A DNA stretch of 64,000 bases from Sphingomonadales bacterium 12-68-11 (GCA_002279825.1 NCCV01000003.1:615643-679642); one strand, 5' to 3'; shown: positions 27,971-37,169, numbered from the stretch's first letter. Program-made: numbers and translations. The notes: generated by a model not told the origin, from the letters alone.

Positions 27971-28044
27971 TGGAGGCCCGAGCCGGAATCGAACCGGCGT
28001 GCAAGGATTTGCAGTCCTCTGCGTAACCACTCCGCCATCGGGCC
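27971..28044 (-). tRNA. tRNA-Cys (GCA)
   Basis: The leftward 74-nt sequence folds as a cloverleaf. The acceptor arm GGCCCGA pairs with TCGGGCC, the anticodon arm holds GGACT-GCA-AATCC, and the T arm is CCGG-TTCGATT-CCGG. CCA is encoded. Anticodon GCA gives cysteine. Confidence 0.96.
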
Positions 28045-28089
28045 GGAGCGCGGCTCCCTAGCGAAGCGCCGGGGGCCGCGCAACCGCCG

Positions 28090-29502
28090 TCACGCGGTCA
28101 CTGCCTTCGCCTCTCCTGCCGACGCCGCGGCTTCCGCCGCCTGATCCGCGCGCAGGCGCTGCGCGAACTGTGCGAGGATCAGCACGCAGATCACGATGCC
28201 GGCGAGGCACGCGGCCGAGAACAAGTAGCCGTCGAGCACTTTGGCCTCGCTGCCCAAGAACAGCCGCGATCCCAGATAAGGCGCCGCCACCGCCGCGAAC
28301 TTGGCCATGAAGCTGGCCCAGCCGCCCCCCGTGGAGCGGATCGCGCTCGGGTAATAAACGCTGGTGATCGAGATGACCGCGGCATGGCCGGCCCCCACCA
28401 GAACGCCCGCGATGAAAATCACCGGGATGAACAGCGGACCTTCGAGCGTGATGCCGAAACCGACCAGCAGCAGGAACGGGATGCCGATCAGCGGCGCCAG
28501 GGTGATCAGGGCCGGCCCGCGCTTCTCGGTCAGCGACAGCAGGAACACGCCCGCCACCGCGCCGACGATGCCGGTGACGGATCCGATCCAGGTGGCGTTG
28601 ACCACGCTCAGGCCAAGCTCCTCGAGGAACAGCACCCCGAAGCTGCTCTTCAGATAGATGGCGAAGCTCGAGAAGAAGTAGGCCGCCCAGATCAGCGGGG
28701 TGATGTAAGCGAGCCAGCCGCGGAACAGCTCCCTGAACTTGGCCACGGGCGACCCGCCGCCCGACGCCTTGCGCTCGTCCGAAAGCTGATACGCGTCGTG
28801 CAGGTTTTCGTCGTAAGCCGGATCGAAGCGGCGGAGCAGCGGCGCGATCCGCGCTTTGGGGCGCCCATTGGCGACCAGCCAGCGCGCCGATTCGGGCAGC
28901 GTGAACTGCAGCACCACCGCCAGCACGAGCGTCAGTGCGCCGCACACGAAGAACACGTAATGCCAGCCGAAATCGGGCGCGAGCAGGTTGGTGATGGGGC
29001 CGGCCGCGGCCGCGCCGGCGGAAAAGCCGAGCATCACCACGGTCACCGCCGTCGCTCGCTGCCCTGCCGGCATGGCCTCGATGTTGAGCGACCAGGCCGG
29101 GGCCAGCAAGCCCCCGATCGCGAGCCCGCCGATCAGGCGCAGGACGAACAGCATTTCGGGTGTCTGCGCGAACCCGGTCACGAAAGTCAGGACCGCGCTC
29201 AGCACCGTGCAGAGCAGGATCACCGGGCGACGGCCGATGACGTCGGCGATATAGGATCCGACCAGCGATCCGATCATCTGGCCGATGAAGGCCGCCATGC
29301 TGACATTGCCCATCGCCTCCGCCGACAGCGTCATTTCGTCGCGGATGTACGGCAGCGTGTACGAGATCAGCGAGAAGTCGAGCCCGTCGAAAAACGTGAC
29401 GAGGCACGAGAGGATGAGGATACGCCGGTGGAACGGCGTGAACTTCAGATCCTGCAGGAACTTGGCGACGTCGAGCGTGCGGTCGTCAGCGGTCGTCGCC
29501 AT
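28090..29502 (-). CDS. MFS transporter, aromatic-acid/H+ symporter type
   Basis: The 470-residue product has twelve hydrophobic segments. The N-terminal half shows LSCLVTFFDGLDFSLISYTL (about 32-51), where the D-G-x-D motif in TM1 is typical of the AAHS (benzoate, 4-hydroxybenzoate) family. The loop GSYIADVIGRRPVI (about 81-94) is the MFS signature A. LPESARWLVANGRPKA follows TM6. The substrate is unknown; proximity to pobA (2 kb) makes an aromatic acid plausible. Confidence 0.85.
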   Translation of the reverse strand: MATTADDRTLDVAKFLQDLKFTPFHRRILILSCLVTFFDGLDFSLISYTLPYIRDEMTLSAEAMGNVSMAAFIGQMIGSLVGSYIADVIGRRPVILLCTVLSAVLTFVTGFAQTPEMLFVLRLIGGLAIGGLLAPAWSLNIEAMPAGQRATAVTVVMLGFSAGAAAAGPITNLLAPDFGWHYVFFVCGALTLVLAVVLQFTLPESARWLVANGRPKARIAPLLRRFDPAYDENLHDAYQLSDERKASGGGSPVAKFRELFRGWLAYITPLIWAAYFFSSFAIYLKSSFGVLFLEELGLSVVNATWIGSVTGIVGAVAGVFLLSLTEKRGPALITLAPLIGIPFLLLVGFGITLEGPLFIPVIFIAGVLVGAGHAAVISITSVYYPSAIRSTGGGWASFMAKFAAVAAPYLGSRLFLGSEAKVLDGYLFSAACLAGIVICVLILAQFAQRLRADQAAEAAASAGEAKAVTA

Positions 29503-29622
29503 GGCCCAGATCTCTCCCTCTTATCGTTTGTCTTCGCAGCTTAGCCGCAGCGGGCCGCTCTCGCCAAGGCTCATCCGACAGCGCCATCGGCCCTGCCGCG
29601 CGTGCGGCAGGGCCGGGACAAG

Positions 29623-30822
29623 TCAGGCGGCGGAGCTGTTGACCCCGAGGCTCTGGAGATAGCGCTTCACGTTGCGGGCGGCCTGGCGCAGCCGCTGCTC
29701 GTTCTCGACCAGCGCGATGCGCACGAAGCCCTCGCCGTCCTCGCCGTAGCCGACGCCGGGCGCGACCGCGACATCGGCATGGATCAGGAGCTGCTTGGAA
29801 AACTCCAGGCTGCCCATGTCGCGCACCGCGGGCGGTAGCGGCGCCCAGGCGAACATTGAGGCGGGCGGCGCCGGAATGTCCCAACCGGCGCGGCCGAACG
29901 CTTCGACCAGCACGTCGCGCCGCGCGTGATAGAGTTCGCGGTTCTTCTGGACGATATCCTGTGGGCCGTTGAGTGCCGCGCAGGCGGCTGCCTGCAGCGG
30001 GGTAAACGCGCCGTAGTCGATATAGCTCTTCACCCGCGTCAGCGCCGAGATGAGCACCGGGTTGCCGACCGCGAAGCCGATCCGCCACCCGGCCATCGAG
30101 AAGGTCTTGCTCAAGCTGGTGAATTCCACTGCTACGTCCTTGGCGCCCTTGGCCTGGAGGATCGAGGGGGTCGGCTGCCCGTTGTAGTAGAGTTCCGAAT
30201 AGGCGAGGTCCGACAGCACCCAGACCTTGTTCTCCTTCGCCCAGTCGACGAGCCGCTGGTAGAACGCGAGGTCGACCACTTCGGCGGTCGGGTTCGAGGG
30301 GTAATTGACCACCAGCACGGTCGGCCGCGGCGCGGTGAAGCGCATCGCCCGATCGAGCGAATCCCAGTAGCGCTCGTCGGGCGTGGTCGGCACCGAGCGG
30401 ATGCTGGCCCCGGCGATGATGAACCCGAAAGTGTGAATCGGATAGCTCGGGTTCGGGGCCAGGATCGTGTCGCCCGGCGCGCAGATCGCGGTGGCGAGCG
30501 TGGCGAGCCCTTCCTTGGAGCCGAGCGTGACCACCACTTCGCTCTCGGAATCGAGTTCAACCCCCCAGCGCCGCTGGTAGTAGTTGGCCTGGGCCTTGCG
30601 CAGCCCGGGAATGCCCTTGGACTGCGAGTATCCGTGCGCGTCGGGCTTTTGCGCGACCTCGCACAGCTTGTCGATCACGTGCTGCGGGGGCGGCAAGTCC
30701 GGATTGCCCATGCCGAGGTCGATGATGTCCCGCCCGCTGGCGCGTGCTGCGGCCCGCATCGCGTTGACTTCGGCGATGACATAGGGCGGCAGGCGCTTGA
30801 TGCGGTAGAACTCGGTTTCCAT
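29623..30822 (-). CDS. alaC: Aminotransferase class I, AlaC-like
   Basis: The 399-residue PLP enzyme matches AlaC-type glutamate-pyruvate aminotransferases. Evidence: IIDLGMGNPDLPPP (about 33-46), VVTLGSKEGLA (about 97-107), NYPSNPTAEV (about 172-181), the Asp in VLSDLAYSELYY (about 203-214) and the Schiff-base Lys in FTSLSKTFSMAGWRIGF (about 234-250). It would interconvert pyruvate and alanine. It is divergent from phaC across 120 bp. Closely related enzymes act on aspartate or LL-diaminopimelate, so substrate is not certain. Confidence 0.88.
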   Translation of the reverse strand: METEFYRIKRLPPYVIAEVNAMRAAARASGRDIIDLGMGNPDLPPPQHVIDKLCEVAQKPDAHGYSQSKGIPGLRKAQANYYQRRWGVELDSESEVVVTLGSKEGLATLATAICAPGDTILAPNPSYPIHTFGFIIAGASIRSVPTTPDERYWDSLDRAMRFTAPRPTVLVVNYPSNPTAEVVDLAFYQRLVDWAKENKVWVLSDLAYSELYYNGQPTPSILQAKGAKDVAVEFTSLSKTFSMAGWRIGFAVGNPVLISALTRVKSYIDYGAFTPLQAAACAALNGPQDIVQKNRELYHARRDVLVEAFGRAGWDIPAPPASMFAWAPLPPAVRDMGSLEFSKQLLIHADVAVAPGVGYGEDGEGFVRIALVENEQRLRQAARNVKRYLQSLGVNSSAA

Positions 30823-30942
30823 GACCTCACTCGTGTTTCAGGCCGCGCGCGGAATGCGGGCGGCGTCGCAAGTGTGGCGGAATCGCGGGTTTGGCGCAAC
30901 GAAGCTGTTGCCCGGCGATCGACAGGGCTATGCACCGGCGCA

Positions 30943-32850
30943 ATGAGTGCTCCCCACGACACCCCCCCGGAAACCGGCCCGCAAGCGGCCGACATGTTCA
31001 CCGAGCTGCTGCGCATCCAGGGCGAGGCGGCCCGCCAGATGCTCGCCGGCGTGATGCCCGAAGCGGTCGAGGCGGTGCCCGACGATGCCACGCTGGGCGA
31101 GTGGGGAGCGGCGGCGCTCAAGCTTCAGCAGATGTGGTTCGAGTTCCATCAGCAGCAGGCCGAGGGACTTTACGGGCAGACGTTGCCTGCCCCGCTGTTC
31201 GCCGATCCCGCGCAGTGGATGAGCGCGATGCAGAGTTGGTACCAGGCCCATCCGCTGCTCGATCCGCAGCGCCAGGCGAAGATCTGGGACGAAGGGCTCG
31301 CGCTGTGGGACGGCATCCTGGCGCAGTACGGTCTGGGCCCCGAAGGCGCCGCGGGGGCTAGCGACAAACCGGTGCTGCCGCGCACGGACCGCCGCTTCGC
31401 CGATCCGGCCTGGCAGGAACGGCCGGTGTTCGCGCTTCTGCACCAGACCTACCTGCTGCTGGCCGAGCGGATCGCCGAGACGGTCGACGCGGTTGAGGGG
31501 CTGAGCCCGCAAGAGCGCGAGCAACTGCGCTTCGCGACGCGCGTGGTGCTCGACGCGATGAGCCCGGCAAACTTTCCGCTGACCAATCCGGTGGTGCTCG
31601 AACGGACGATCGAGACTCACGGCGAAAACCTCGCCAAGGGCATGGAGCGGCTCGCCGCCGATCTCGAGCGCGGCCAGTTGACCCACACCGATGCGAGCGC
31701 GTTCACGCTCGGCGAAAACATCGCCAACACGCCCGGCTTCGTGGTTCACGAGACCGAGCTCTACCAGCTCATCCAGTACTCGCCGGCCACCGAAACCGTG
31801 CTCGAAGCGCCGCTGGTGATCTTCCCGCCGTGGATCAACCGGTTCTACATCCTCGATCTCAACCCGAAGAAGAGCTTCGTTCGCTGGGCGGTCGATCAGG
31901 GGCTGACGGTGTTCATGGTCAGTTGGCGCTCGGCCGACGCCAGCCTCGGTCACATCACCTGGGACGATTACGTCCGCGCGCAGATCGGCGCGATCGACTT
32001 TATTCGCGAGCGGCTCAAGGTGCCCTCGGTGCACGCGGTCGGCTATTGCGTCGCCGGAACCACGCTGGCGGCGACGCTGGCGATCCTCGCCCGGCGCCAC
32101 GAGCAGGCCAAAGTGGCGAGCGCCACGTTCCTCACCGCGCAAGTCGATTTCGAGCGCGCCGGCGATCTCAAGCTGTTCGTCGACGACGGCAAGCTGGAGA
32201 TGATCCGGCGCGCCAGCCAGGGCGGTTTCCTCGACGGGCGCTACATGGCCGCGACCTTCAACCTGCTGCGCGGCGGCGACCTGATCTGGAACTACGTCGT
32301 CAACCACTACCTGCTCGGCGAGGACTACCCGGCCTTCGACCTGCTGTACTGGAACGGGGACGTCACCAACCTGCCGGCGCGCTGGCACGAATCCTACTTG
32401 CGCGACCTCTACCGCGACAACCTGCTGGTGGTGCCCGATGCGCTCGAGGCCGACGGCACAGCTATCGACCTGGGGCTGATCGACACCCCGGTCTATATCC
32501 AGGCCGGGCGCGAGGACCACATCGCCCCGCCCGAGAGCGTGTTCCGCATGCTCGAGCATGTCTCCGGCCCGGCGCGGTTCGTGCTCGCGGGGAGCGGGCA
32601 CATCGCCGGCGTGGTCAACCCACCCGCCGCGCACAAGTACCAGTACTGGGTCGGTTCGGCCAAAGCCGCGACGCTGGCGGACTTCGTCGCAGGAGCGTCG
32701 GAGCACCCGGGCAGTTGGTGGACCGACTGGTTCTCCTGGCTCGAAACGCACGATACCAAGCGCGTCAAGGCGACCGGCCGGCGCGCGCCCCAGCCCGGCA
32801 AGAAGGGCGTGCTCGAACCCGCGCCGGGTCGCTATGTCGCGCTCCGCTAA
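30943..32850 (+). CDS. phaC: Class I poly(3-hydroxyalkanoate) synthase
   Basis: PhaC polymerises (R)-3-hydroxyacyl-CoA into storage polyester. From ATG 30943 the product is 635 residues, at the long end for class I. The lipase-like box GYCVAG holds catalytic Cys369, with Asp near 525 in REDHIAPP and His near 553 in GSGHIAG. The PhaC N-terminal domain includes FPLTNPVVLERTIETHGENL. The sequence between here and alaC contains no operator-like repeat. A phasin gene follows after 133 bp with its own promoter. Confidence 0.96.
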   Translation: MSAPHDTPPETGPQAADMFTELLRIQGEAARQMLAGVMPEAVEAVPDDATLGEWGAAALKLQQMWFEFHQQQAEGLYGQTLPAPLFADPAQWMSAMQSWYQAHPLLDPQRQAKIWDEGLALWDGILAQYGLGPEGAAGASDKPVLPRTDRRFADPAWQERPVFALLHQTYLLLAERIAETVDAVEGLSPQEREQLRFATRVVLDAMSPANFPLTNPVVLERTIETHGENLAKGMERLAADLERGQLTHTDASAFTLGENIANTPGFVVHETELYQLIQYSPATETVLEAPLVIFPPWINRFYILDLNPKKSFVRWAVDQGLTVFMVSWRSADASLGHITWDDYVRAQIGAIDFIRERLKVPSVHAVGYCVAGTTLAATLAILARRHEQAKVASATFLTAQVDFERAGDLKLFVDDGKLEMIRRASQGGFLDGRYMAATFNLLRGGDLIWNYVVNHYLLGEDYPAFDLLYWNGDVTNLPARWHESYLRDLYRDNLLVVPDALEADGTAIDLGLIDTPVYIQAGREDHIAPPESVFRMLEHVSGPARFVLAGSGHIAGVVNPPAAHKYQYWVGSAKAATLADFVAGASEHPGSWWTDWFSWLETHDTKRVKATGRRAPQPGKKGVLEPAPGRYVALR

Positions 32851-32877
32851 ACACGACCCATCGACAATGTGACGTTT

Positions 32878-32892
32878 TTGTGCACTGCACAA
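32878..32892. promoter_or_regulatory. Palindromic operator, probable PhaR site
   Basis: TTGTGCA-C-TGCACAA is a perfect palindrome of 15 nt directly upstream of the -35 hexamer of the phasin promoter. A partial second copy overlaps the -10 region at 32923-32936. PhaR, the PHA-responsive repressor of phasin genes, is known to bind TGCA-rich sites; assignment here is inference. Confidence 0.65.
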
Positions 32893-32898
32893 TTTTGC

Positions 32899-32926
32899 TT
32901 GACTTGAGCCCCGCCGCGCCTATTTT
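32899..32926 (+). promoter_or_regulatory. Sigma-70-type promoter of the phasin gene
   Basis: TTGACT (32899-32904) and TATTTT (32921-32926) are separated by 16 bp. The predicted start is near 32933, giving a leader of about 50 nt. The promoter is bracketed by two TGCACTGCA repeats. Confidence 0.7.
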
Positions 32927-32936
32927 GTGCACTGCA
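32923..32936. repeat. Second TTTTGTGCACTGCA copy over the phasin -10
   Basis: The 14-nt sequence is identical to 32876-32889 and repeats 47 bp downstream, overlapping the -10 element and predicted start. Occupancy by a repressor would block RNA polymerase. Confidence 0.6.
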
Positions 32937-32983
32937 ACATAGAAGAGTCGCCGAGTGCGACGCAGGCGCGACGGAGTCGGCAC

Positions 32984-33829
32984 ATGGCCGGTAAGAATAC
33001 CGAGGACACCGCTGAAAAGGCTTACGCCGAAGCAGCCGCCAAACTGAAGCCGGCGGTGCCGGCCAAGGCTCCAGCCAAGGCCAAGACCCGCAAGGTCGTG
33101 GCGGCCAAGACCACAGTGCAGCCGGTTCCGGTCAAGAAGCCCGCCCCGATCCAGAAACCCGCTCCCGCCGTCACGCCGATCGCCGCCAAGAAGGCCGCGC
33201 CGAAGCCGCCGGTTGCCGCCAAGTCCGCCCCGGCTCCGGCGCCCAAAACCGTCCCCGCGCCGCCGGCCCCCGAGCCGGTCGCGGCCATCGCCGTTCCCGA
33301 TCCCATGCCCTCCGCGACGCCCGTCGCGCCAGAGCCGGAAGCGATCACCGAACTTGTCCCCCCCACCGTTAAAGCACTGAAGGAAACCATCATGGCCACC
33401 GCCACCCCGAATTTCACCGATACCGCCACCGACGCGATGAACGAACTGCAGAGCCGCGCTCAGGTCGCTTACGAGAAGAGCACCGAAGCGCTCGGCGAAA
33501 TGTCCGAGTTCGCCAAGGGCAACGTCGAAGCGATCGTCGAGAGCAGCAAGATCGTCGCCAGCGGCGTGCAGTCGCTCGGCAAGAGCTACGTCGAGGAAGC
33601 CAAGTCGGCTTACGAGACGCTGACCGCCGACCTCAAGGAAATGGCCGCGATCAAGAGCCCGACCGACCTGTTCCAGCTCCAGGGCAAGATCATGCGCCGC
33701 AATTTCGACGCGCTGGTTGCCGCCGGCTCGAAGAACACCGAAGCCGCGATCAAGCTTGCCAACGATGCGTTCGCGCCGCTTTCGGGCCGCGTGAACCTCG
33801 CCACCGAGAAGCTCGCCAAGGTCGCCTGA
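32984..33829 (+). CDS. Phasin family protein with Ala/Lys/Pro-rich N-terminus
   Basis: From ATG 32984 (GGAG seven bases upstream) the product is 281 residues. Residues 1-145 are a low-complexity Ala/Pro/Lys tail (KAPAKAKTRKVVAAK and similar), much longer than in most phasins and reminiscent of histone-like tails in DNA- or granule-binding PhaM/PhaF proteins. Residues about 150-281 are a phasin domain with MNELQSRAQVAYEKSTEALG and FQLQGKIMRRNFDALVAAGS. It coats PHA granules; the basic tail could also tether them to DNA. Confidence 0.88.
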   Translation: MAGKNTEDTAEKAYAEAAAKLKPAVPAKAPAKAKTRKVVAAKTTVQPVPVKKPAPIQKPAPAVTPIAAKKAAPKPPVAAKSAPAPAPKTVPAPPAPEPVAAIAVPDPMPSATPVAPEPEAITELVPPTVKALKETIMATATPNFTDTATDAMNELQSRAQVAYEKSTEALGEMSEFAKGNVEAIVESSKIVASGVQSLGKSYVEEAKSAYETLTADLKEMAAIKSPTDLFQLQGKIMRRNFDALVAAGSKNTEAAIKLANDAFAPLSGRVNLATEKLAKVA

Positions 33830-33903
33830 GCGGCCGCCTGGGGCCTTTCGCGGGCCCCCAGGCTGAAAATGTGTCCGTCGGGATCCTCTCCCCGGCGCCG
33901 CGA

Positions 33904-33938
33904 CGGGCCGGATGGCAGCGCCATCCGGCCCGTTCGTT
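33904..33938 (+). terminator. Terminator after the phasin gene
   Basis: CGGGCCGGATGG and CCATCCGGCCCG form a 12-bp perfect stem with a 4-5 nt loop, followed by TTCGTTATTC. A weaker GC hairpin precedes it at 33836-33863. Confidence 0.7.
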
Positions 33939-34040
33939 ATTCGTACACCCTATGCGGCTAGCTTCGCTTCATCCAACCGCCCGCACTTGCGGTATGGCCC
34001 GGCGATACGATATTTGCGCGTGATGCAGAGGTCTCAAGTC

Positions 34041-34418
34041 ATGTCGAGCGATCGGGCCCTGGCGGTGAAAGCCGCCGGTGACGATGACGGCACGGGCGCC
34101 AACGACGGCCCCAACGATCCCGGCGGCCAGGTCGGCGTCGCCACCCGCACGCGCCCTCGGACCAAACGGCCGAGCCTCTACAAGGTGCTGCTGCTGAACG
34201 ACGACTACACCCCGATGGAATTCGTGGTGATGGTGCTCAAGCGGTTCTTCCGGATGGACCTCGAACAGGCCACCCGGGTCATGCTGCACGTCCACCAGCG
34301 GGGCGTCGGGGTGTGCGGGGTTTACACTTACGAAGTCGCCGAAACCAAAGTGAACCAGGTGATGGATTTCGCGCGCGAGAACCAGCACCCGCTCCAGTGC
34401 ACGTTGGAGAAAGCCTAG
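34041..34418 (+). CDS. clpS: ATP-dependent Clp protease adaptor ClpS
   Basis: ClpS delivers N-degron substrates to ClpAP. From ATG 34041, preceded by AGAGGT, the product is 125 residues. The N-terminal tail is acidic and glycine-rich, then [20 protein letters not shown] (about 51-70), [24 protein letters not shown] and CTLEKA follow, which are all diagnostic. ATG 34023 in the same frame is a possible alternative. clpA is not in the window. Confidence 0.93.
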   Translation: MSSDRALAVKAAGDDDGTGANDGPNDPGGQVGVATRTRPRTKRPSLYKVLLLNDDYTPMEFVVMVLKRFFRMDLEQATRVMLHVHQRGVGVCGVYTYEVAETKVNQVMDFARENQHPLQCTLEKA

Positions 34419-34479
34419 GACCTGTCCTCTGACCGGGCTAGCTCTCGTCACCCGCGACGGATAGAGAACGCCGTCGTCA

Positions 34480-35742
34480 ATGCAGGCCCTGCCCTTGTCC
34501 CGCTTTATCACTGCCACCGACCGCTACATCTTCCGGCTCGTGCTGGTGCCGATGATCGGTGTGTTCGTGCTCGCTGCCTCGCTGCTGATGCTCGAGAAGA
34601 TGCTGCGGCTGATGGAGTTCGTCTCCACCGAAGGCGGGCCGATCCTGATCGTGTTCCGGATGCTCGCGAATCTTCTGCCCGAGTACGCCGGGCTGGCGAT
34701 TCCGCTCGGGCTGATGCTCGGCATCCTGCTGGCCTTCCGCAAGCTGGCGGTATCGAGCGAGCTCGACGTGATGCGGGCGGTGGGGTGGAGCTATACGCGC
34801 CTGCTGCGGGTGCCGTACCTGCTGACGCTGGCGCTGATGGCGGTCAACTTCGCTATCGTCGGCTTCCTCCAGCCGCTGGCGCTCTACGACTACCAGCAGC
34901 TCAATTACGAGCTGCGTTCGGGCGCGCTCGGCGCCTCGATCAAGGTCGGCGAGTTCACCGCGCTCGAGGATCGCGTCGCACTGCGCGTCGAGGCAAGCCG
35001 TGACGAGGGGCGCGAGCTGATGGGCATTTTCGCCCGCATCGCCGAGCCCGGCGGGCAGGTGCTGGCGATCTCGGCACGTGAGGGGCGCTTCCTCGCCAGC
35101 GACGAGGACCGCAACACGATCATTCTACGGCTGACCGATGGCACGATCGTCCAGCAGATTCCGGGCGAGACCCCGCGCACGCTCGGCTTCAGCCAGCACG
35201 ACCTGCCGATCGACCTGCCGGCGATCGAGGCCTTCCGCACGCGCGGGGACGAGACGCGCGAGTACCTGCTTCCCGAACTTGCCCGACTCGGCTGGAGCAA
35301 GGGTGTGAGCACCGCGGAGCGCGACGCCAGCCAGGCGATGTTCAATTACCGCATGGTCGAAGTCTTGATGATGCTGATGCTGCCGCTGATGGCGGTGGCG
35401 CTGGCGATACCCCCCAAGCGCTCCACGTCGGCGCTCGGCGTGTTCATTTCGATCGTGATGGTGGTCTCGTACCACAAGGTCAATCAGTACGGGCAGTCGG
35501 TCGCCGCGCTTGGCCGGGTCGATCCCACGCTGGCGCTGTGGGGGCCGTTCGCGATGTTCGCCTTGCTGATCTTTTGGATGTATTATCAGGTGGCGTTCGT
35601 GCCGGGCGGACAGGCGATCGGCGCGCTGGAAAGCTTCTACGCCAAGCTGGTCCGCCGGCTGGGGAAGCTGTGGCGCCGGCGCGACAAACTGGCCGCGCCC
35701 GAGCCCGACGACGACGGGGAGGCACGCCCCGTTGCTGCTTGA
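34480..35742 (+). CDS. lptF: LPS export permease LptF
   Basis: LptF is one of the two transmembrane subunits of the LptB2FG ABC transporter that extracts lipopolysaccharide (or its equivalent) from the inner membrane. The 420-residue product has three N-terminal membrane segments (LVLVPMIGVFVLAASLLMLE; LAIPLGLMLGILLAF; LLTLALMAVNFAIVGF), a periplasmic beta-jellyroll, and three C-terminal segments. It overlaps lptG by 11 bp. Sphingomonads that replace LPS with glycosphingolipids still carry lpt genes, so substrate cannot be read from this gene. Confidence 0.9.
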   Translation: MQALPLSRFITATDRYIFRLVLVPMIGVFVLAASLLMLEKMLRLMEFVSTEGGPILIVFRMLANLLPEYAGLAIPLGLMLGILLAFRKLAVSSELDVMRAVGWSYTRLLRVPYLLTLALMAVNFAIVGFLQPLALYDYQQLNYELRSGALGASIKVGEFTALEDRVALRVEASRDEGRELMGIFARIAEPGGQVLAISAREGRFLASDEDRNTIILRLTDGTIVQQIPGETPRTLGFSQHDLPIDLPAIEAFRTRGDETREYLLPELARLGWSKGVSTAERDASQAMFNYRMVEVLMMLMLPLMAVALAIPPKRSTSALGVFISIVMVVSYHKVNQYGQSVAALGRVDPTLALWGPFAMFALLIFWMYYQVAFVPGGQAIGALESFYAKLVRRLGKLWRRRDKLAAPEPDDDGEARPVAA

Positions 35743-36832
35743 TTTTTTCCCGTCGCGGACGCTCACCTGGTACCTCGCCAAGACTTTCATCGTCCGCATC
35801 CTGGCGGTGCTGTTGATGCTGGTGCTGGTGCTGCAGATGCTGGATCTGCTGCAGGAGAGCGCCAACATCCTCAAGTATCCCGGCAACGGGCAGGATGACC
35901 TGTTGCGCTACGTCTCGCTGCGCCTGCCGCAACTTGTCGCGCGCTTCCTGCCCTACTCGGTGCTGCTGGCGACGATCCTGACGCTCGCCACCTTCAGCCA
36001 GAACAGCGAAGTGGTGGCAATGAAGGCGGCGGGGCTTTCGGCGCACCAGATCCTCGCGCCCCTGATCTTGACCGCCGCCGTAATCTCGGCGCTTTCCTTT
36101 GCCTTCAACGACCGGATCGTGACCCGCGCCACCGCCACGCTCTCGGCCTGGGACGCCGCCGAGTTCGGCCCGGTCCCGGAAGACGCCGCGCAGCGCGCCA
36201 ACGTCTATCTCAACGACGGCAACGACGTGCTGCTCGCCACACGCATTGTCGGCACCGGGGCCGCCACCGTGCTGGAGGGCGTAACATTCTACGAACGCGA
36301 CGAGGGCGGGCTGATCGTTCGCGAATGGCGCGCGCCGGTCGCCCGCTACGCCGCACCGGGCTGGCGGCTCGAACAACCGCACGAATTCAACGTCGCCGAT
36401 GCTCGCGCCAGCGATCTTGCCGGGTCGGTCATCGTCGGTCGGGGGATCGCCCTCGACGAGCTCCTGATCCGCAGGGTCCAGCCAGAGGGCGAATCGCTTG
36501 CCGAACTGTCCCGCTCGATCACCGCGCTGCGCGACGCGGGCCGGCGCACCGCCGAGTTCGAAGGCAAGTGGTGGCACAAGATCTCCGGCCCCCTGGCCGC
36601 CTTGCTGATGCCACTGCTCGGCGCGGTCGCGGGCTTCGGGCTGGCACGATCGGGGCACCTGCTCGCCCGCGCGGTCATCGGCATGGCGCTCGGCTTCGCG
36701 TACTTCGTGGTCGAGAATGCGGCGTTGGCGATGGGCACGTTCGGAGGCTATCCGCCGCTGCTCGCCGCGTGGGGCCCGTTCGTGCTGTTCTTCCTGATCG
36801 GCGAGACGGTGCTCGTCCGCACCGAGGAATGA
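35732..36832 (+). CDS. lptG: LPS export permease LptG
   Basis: LptG pairs with LptF. The 366-residue product starts at TTG 35732, preceded by GGGGAGG at 9 bp, inside the end of lptF. Membrane segments include ILAVLLMLVLVLQMLDLL, QILAPLILTAAVISALSFAF and LLARAVIGMALGFAYFVVEN. The YjgP/YjgQ signature at the first helices (TLTWYLAKTFIVRI; FLPYSVLLATILTLATFSQN) is clear. Confidence 0.9.
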   Translation: MLLDFFPSRTLTWYLAKTFIVRILAVLLMLVLVLQMLDLLQESANILKYPGNGQDDLLRYVSLRLPQLVARFLPYSVLLATILTLATFSQNSEVVAMKAAGLSAHQILAPLILTAAVISALSFAFNDRIVTRATATLSAWDAAEFGPVPEDAAQRANVYLNDGNDVLLATRIVGTGAATVLEGVTFYERDEGGLIVREWRAPVARYAAPGWRLEQPHEFNVADARASDLAGSVIVGRGIALDELLIRRVQPEGESLAELSRSITALRDAGRRTAEFEGKWWHKISGPLAALLMPLLGAVAGFGLARSGHLLARAVIGMALGFAYFVVENAALAMGTFGGYPPLLAAWGPFVLFFLIGETVLVRTEE

Positions 36833-36846
36833 GGCCAAAATCGCGC

Positions 36847-36875
36847 TTGCGTTGCCACATTGTGGCCACTATTTA
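36847..36875 (+). promoter_or_regulatory. Promoter of the first Ala/Asp lipoprotein
   Basis: TTGCGT (36847-36852), 17-bp spacer, TATTTA (36870-36875). A CTCGCA-GCA-TGCGAG inverted repeat at 36883-36897 lies at or just after the start. Promoter and inverted repeat recur 428 bp downstream. Confidence 0.6.
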
Positions 36876-36929
36876 GAGCGCGCTCGCAGCATGCGAGTGG
36901 GCCCACGGGCCCATCCAAGGAGACACCTT

Positions 36930-37169
36930 ATGAAGAAGCTCATTCTCGCGGCTGCCTCGGCGTCGGCCCTGCTCGCTCTGTCCGCCTGCGGCGGTGCTGA
37001 AGAAGAAGCCGTGGACACCGTCGTCGTCGAAGACGTCGCCACCGAAGCCGCCATGGACGTGGCGAGCGATGCCGCCGCCGTTGCCAGCGACGCGGCCGCC
37101 GAAGCTTCGGACGCCGCCAGCGACGCCGCTATGGCTGCCACCGACGCGGCGAGCGCTGCTGCCGAGTAA
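36930..37169 (+). CDS. Small Ala/Asp-rich lipoprotein, copy 1
   Basis: The 79-residue product starts at ATG 36930 after AAGGAGA. The lipoprotein signal MKKLILAAASASALLALSAC has the lipobox LSAC (Cys20). The mature part is almost entirely Ala, Asp, Glu, Val and Ser with a repeated VASDAA/DAASDAA pattern, so it is acidic and probably helical. No family is recognised. The neighbour at 37358 is a paralogue identical over the first 30 residues. Envelope location is inferred from the lipobox. Confidence 0.75.
   Translation: MKKLILAAASASALLALSACGGAEEEAVDTVVVEDVATEAAMDVASDAAAVASDAAAEASDAASDAAMAATDAASAAAE

Noticed and set aside
30928..32892. A 654-codon minus-strand frame opposite phaC
   Set aside because: phaC has full family motifs in the other strand; the frame has none and is a high-GC artefact.
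33836..33863. First hairpin after the phasin gene as terminator
   Set aside because: The stem has a mismatch and no T tract; the perfect 12-bp stem at 33904 is a better candidate.
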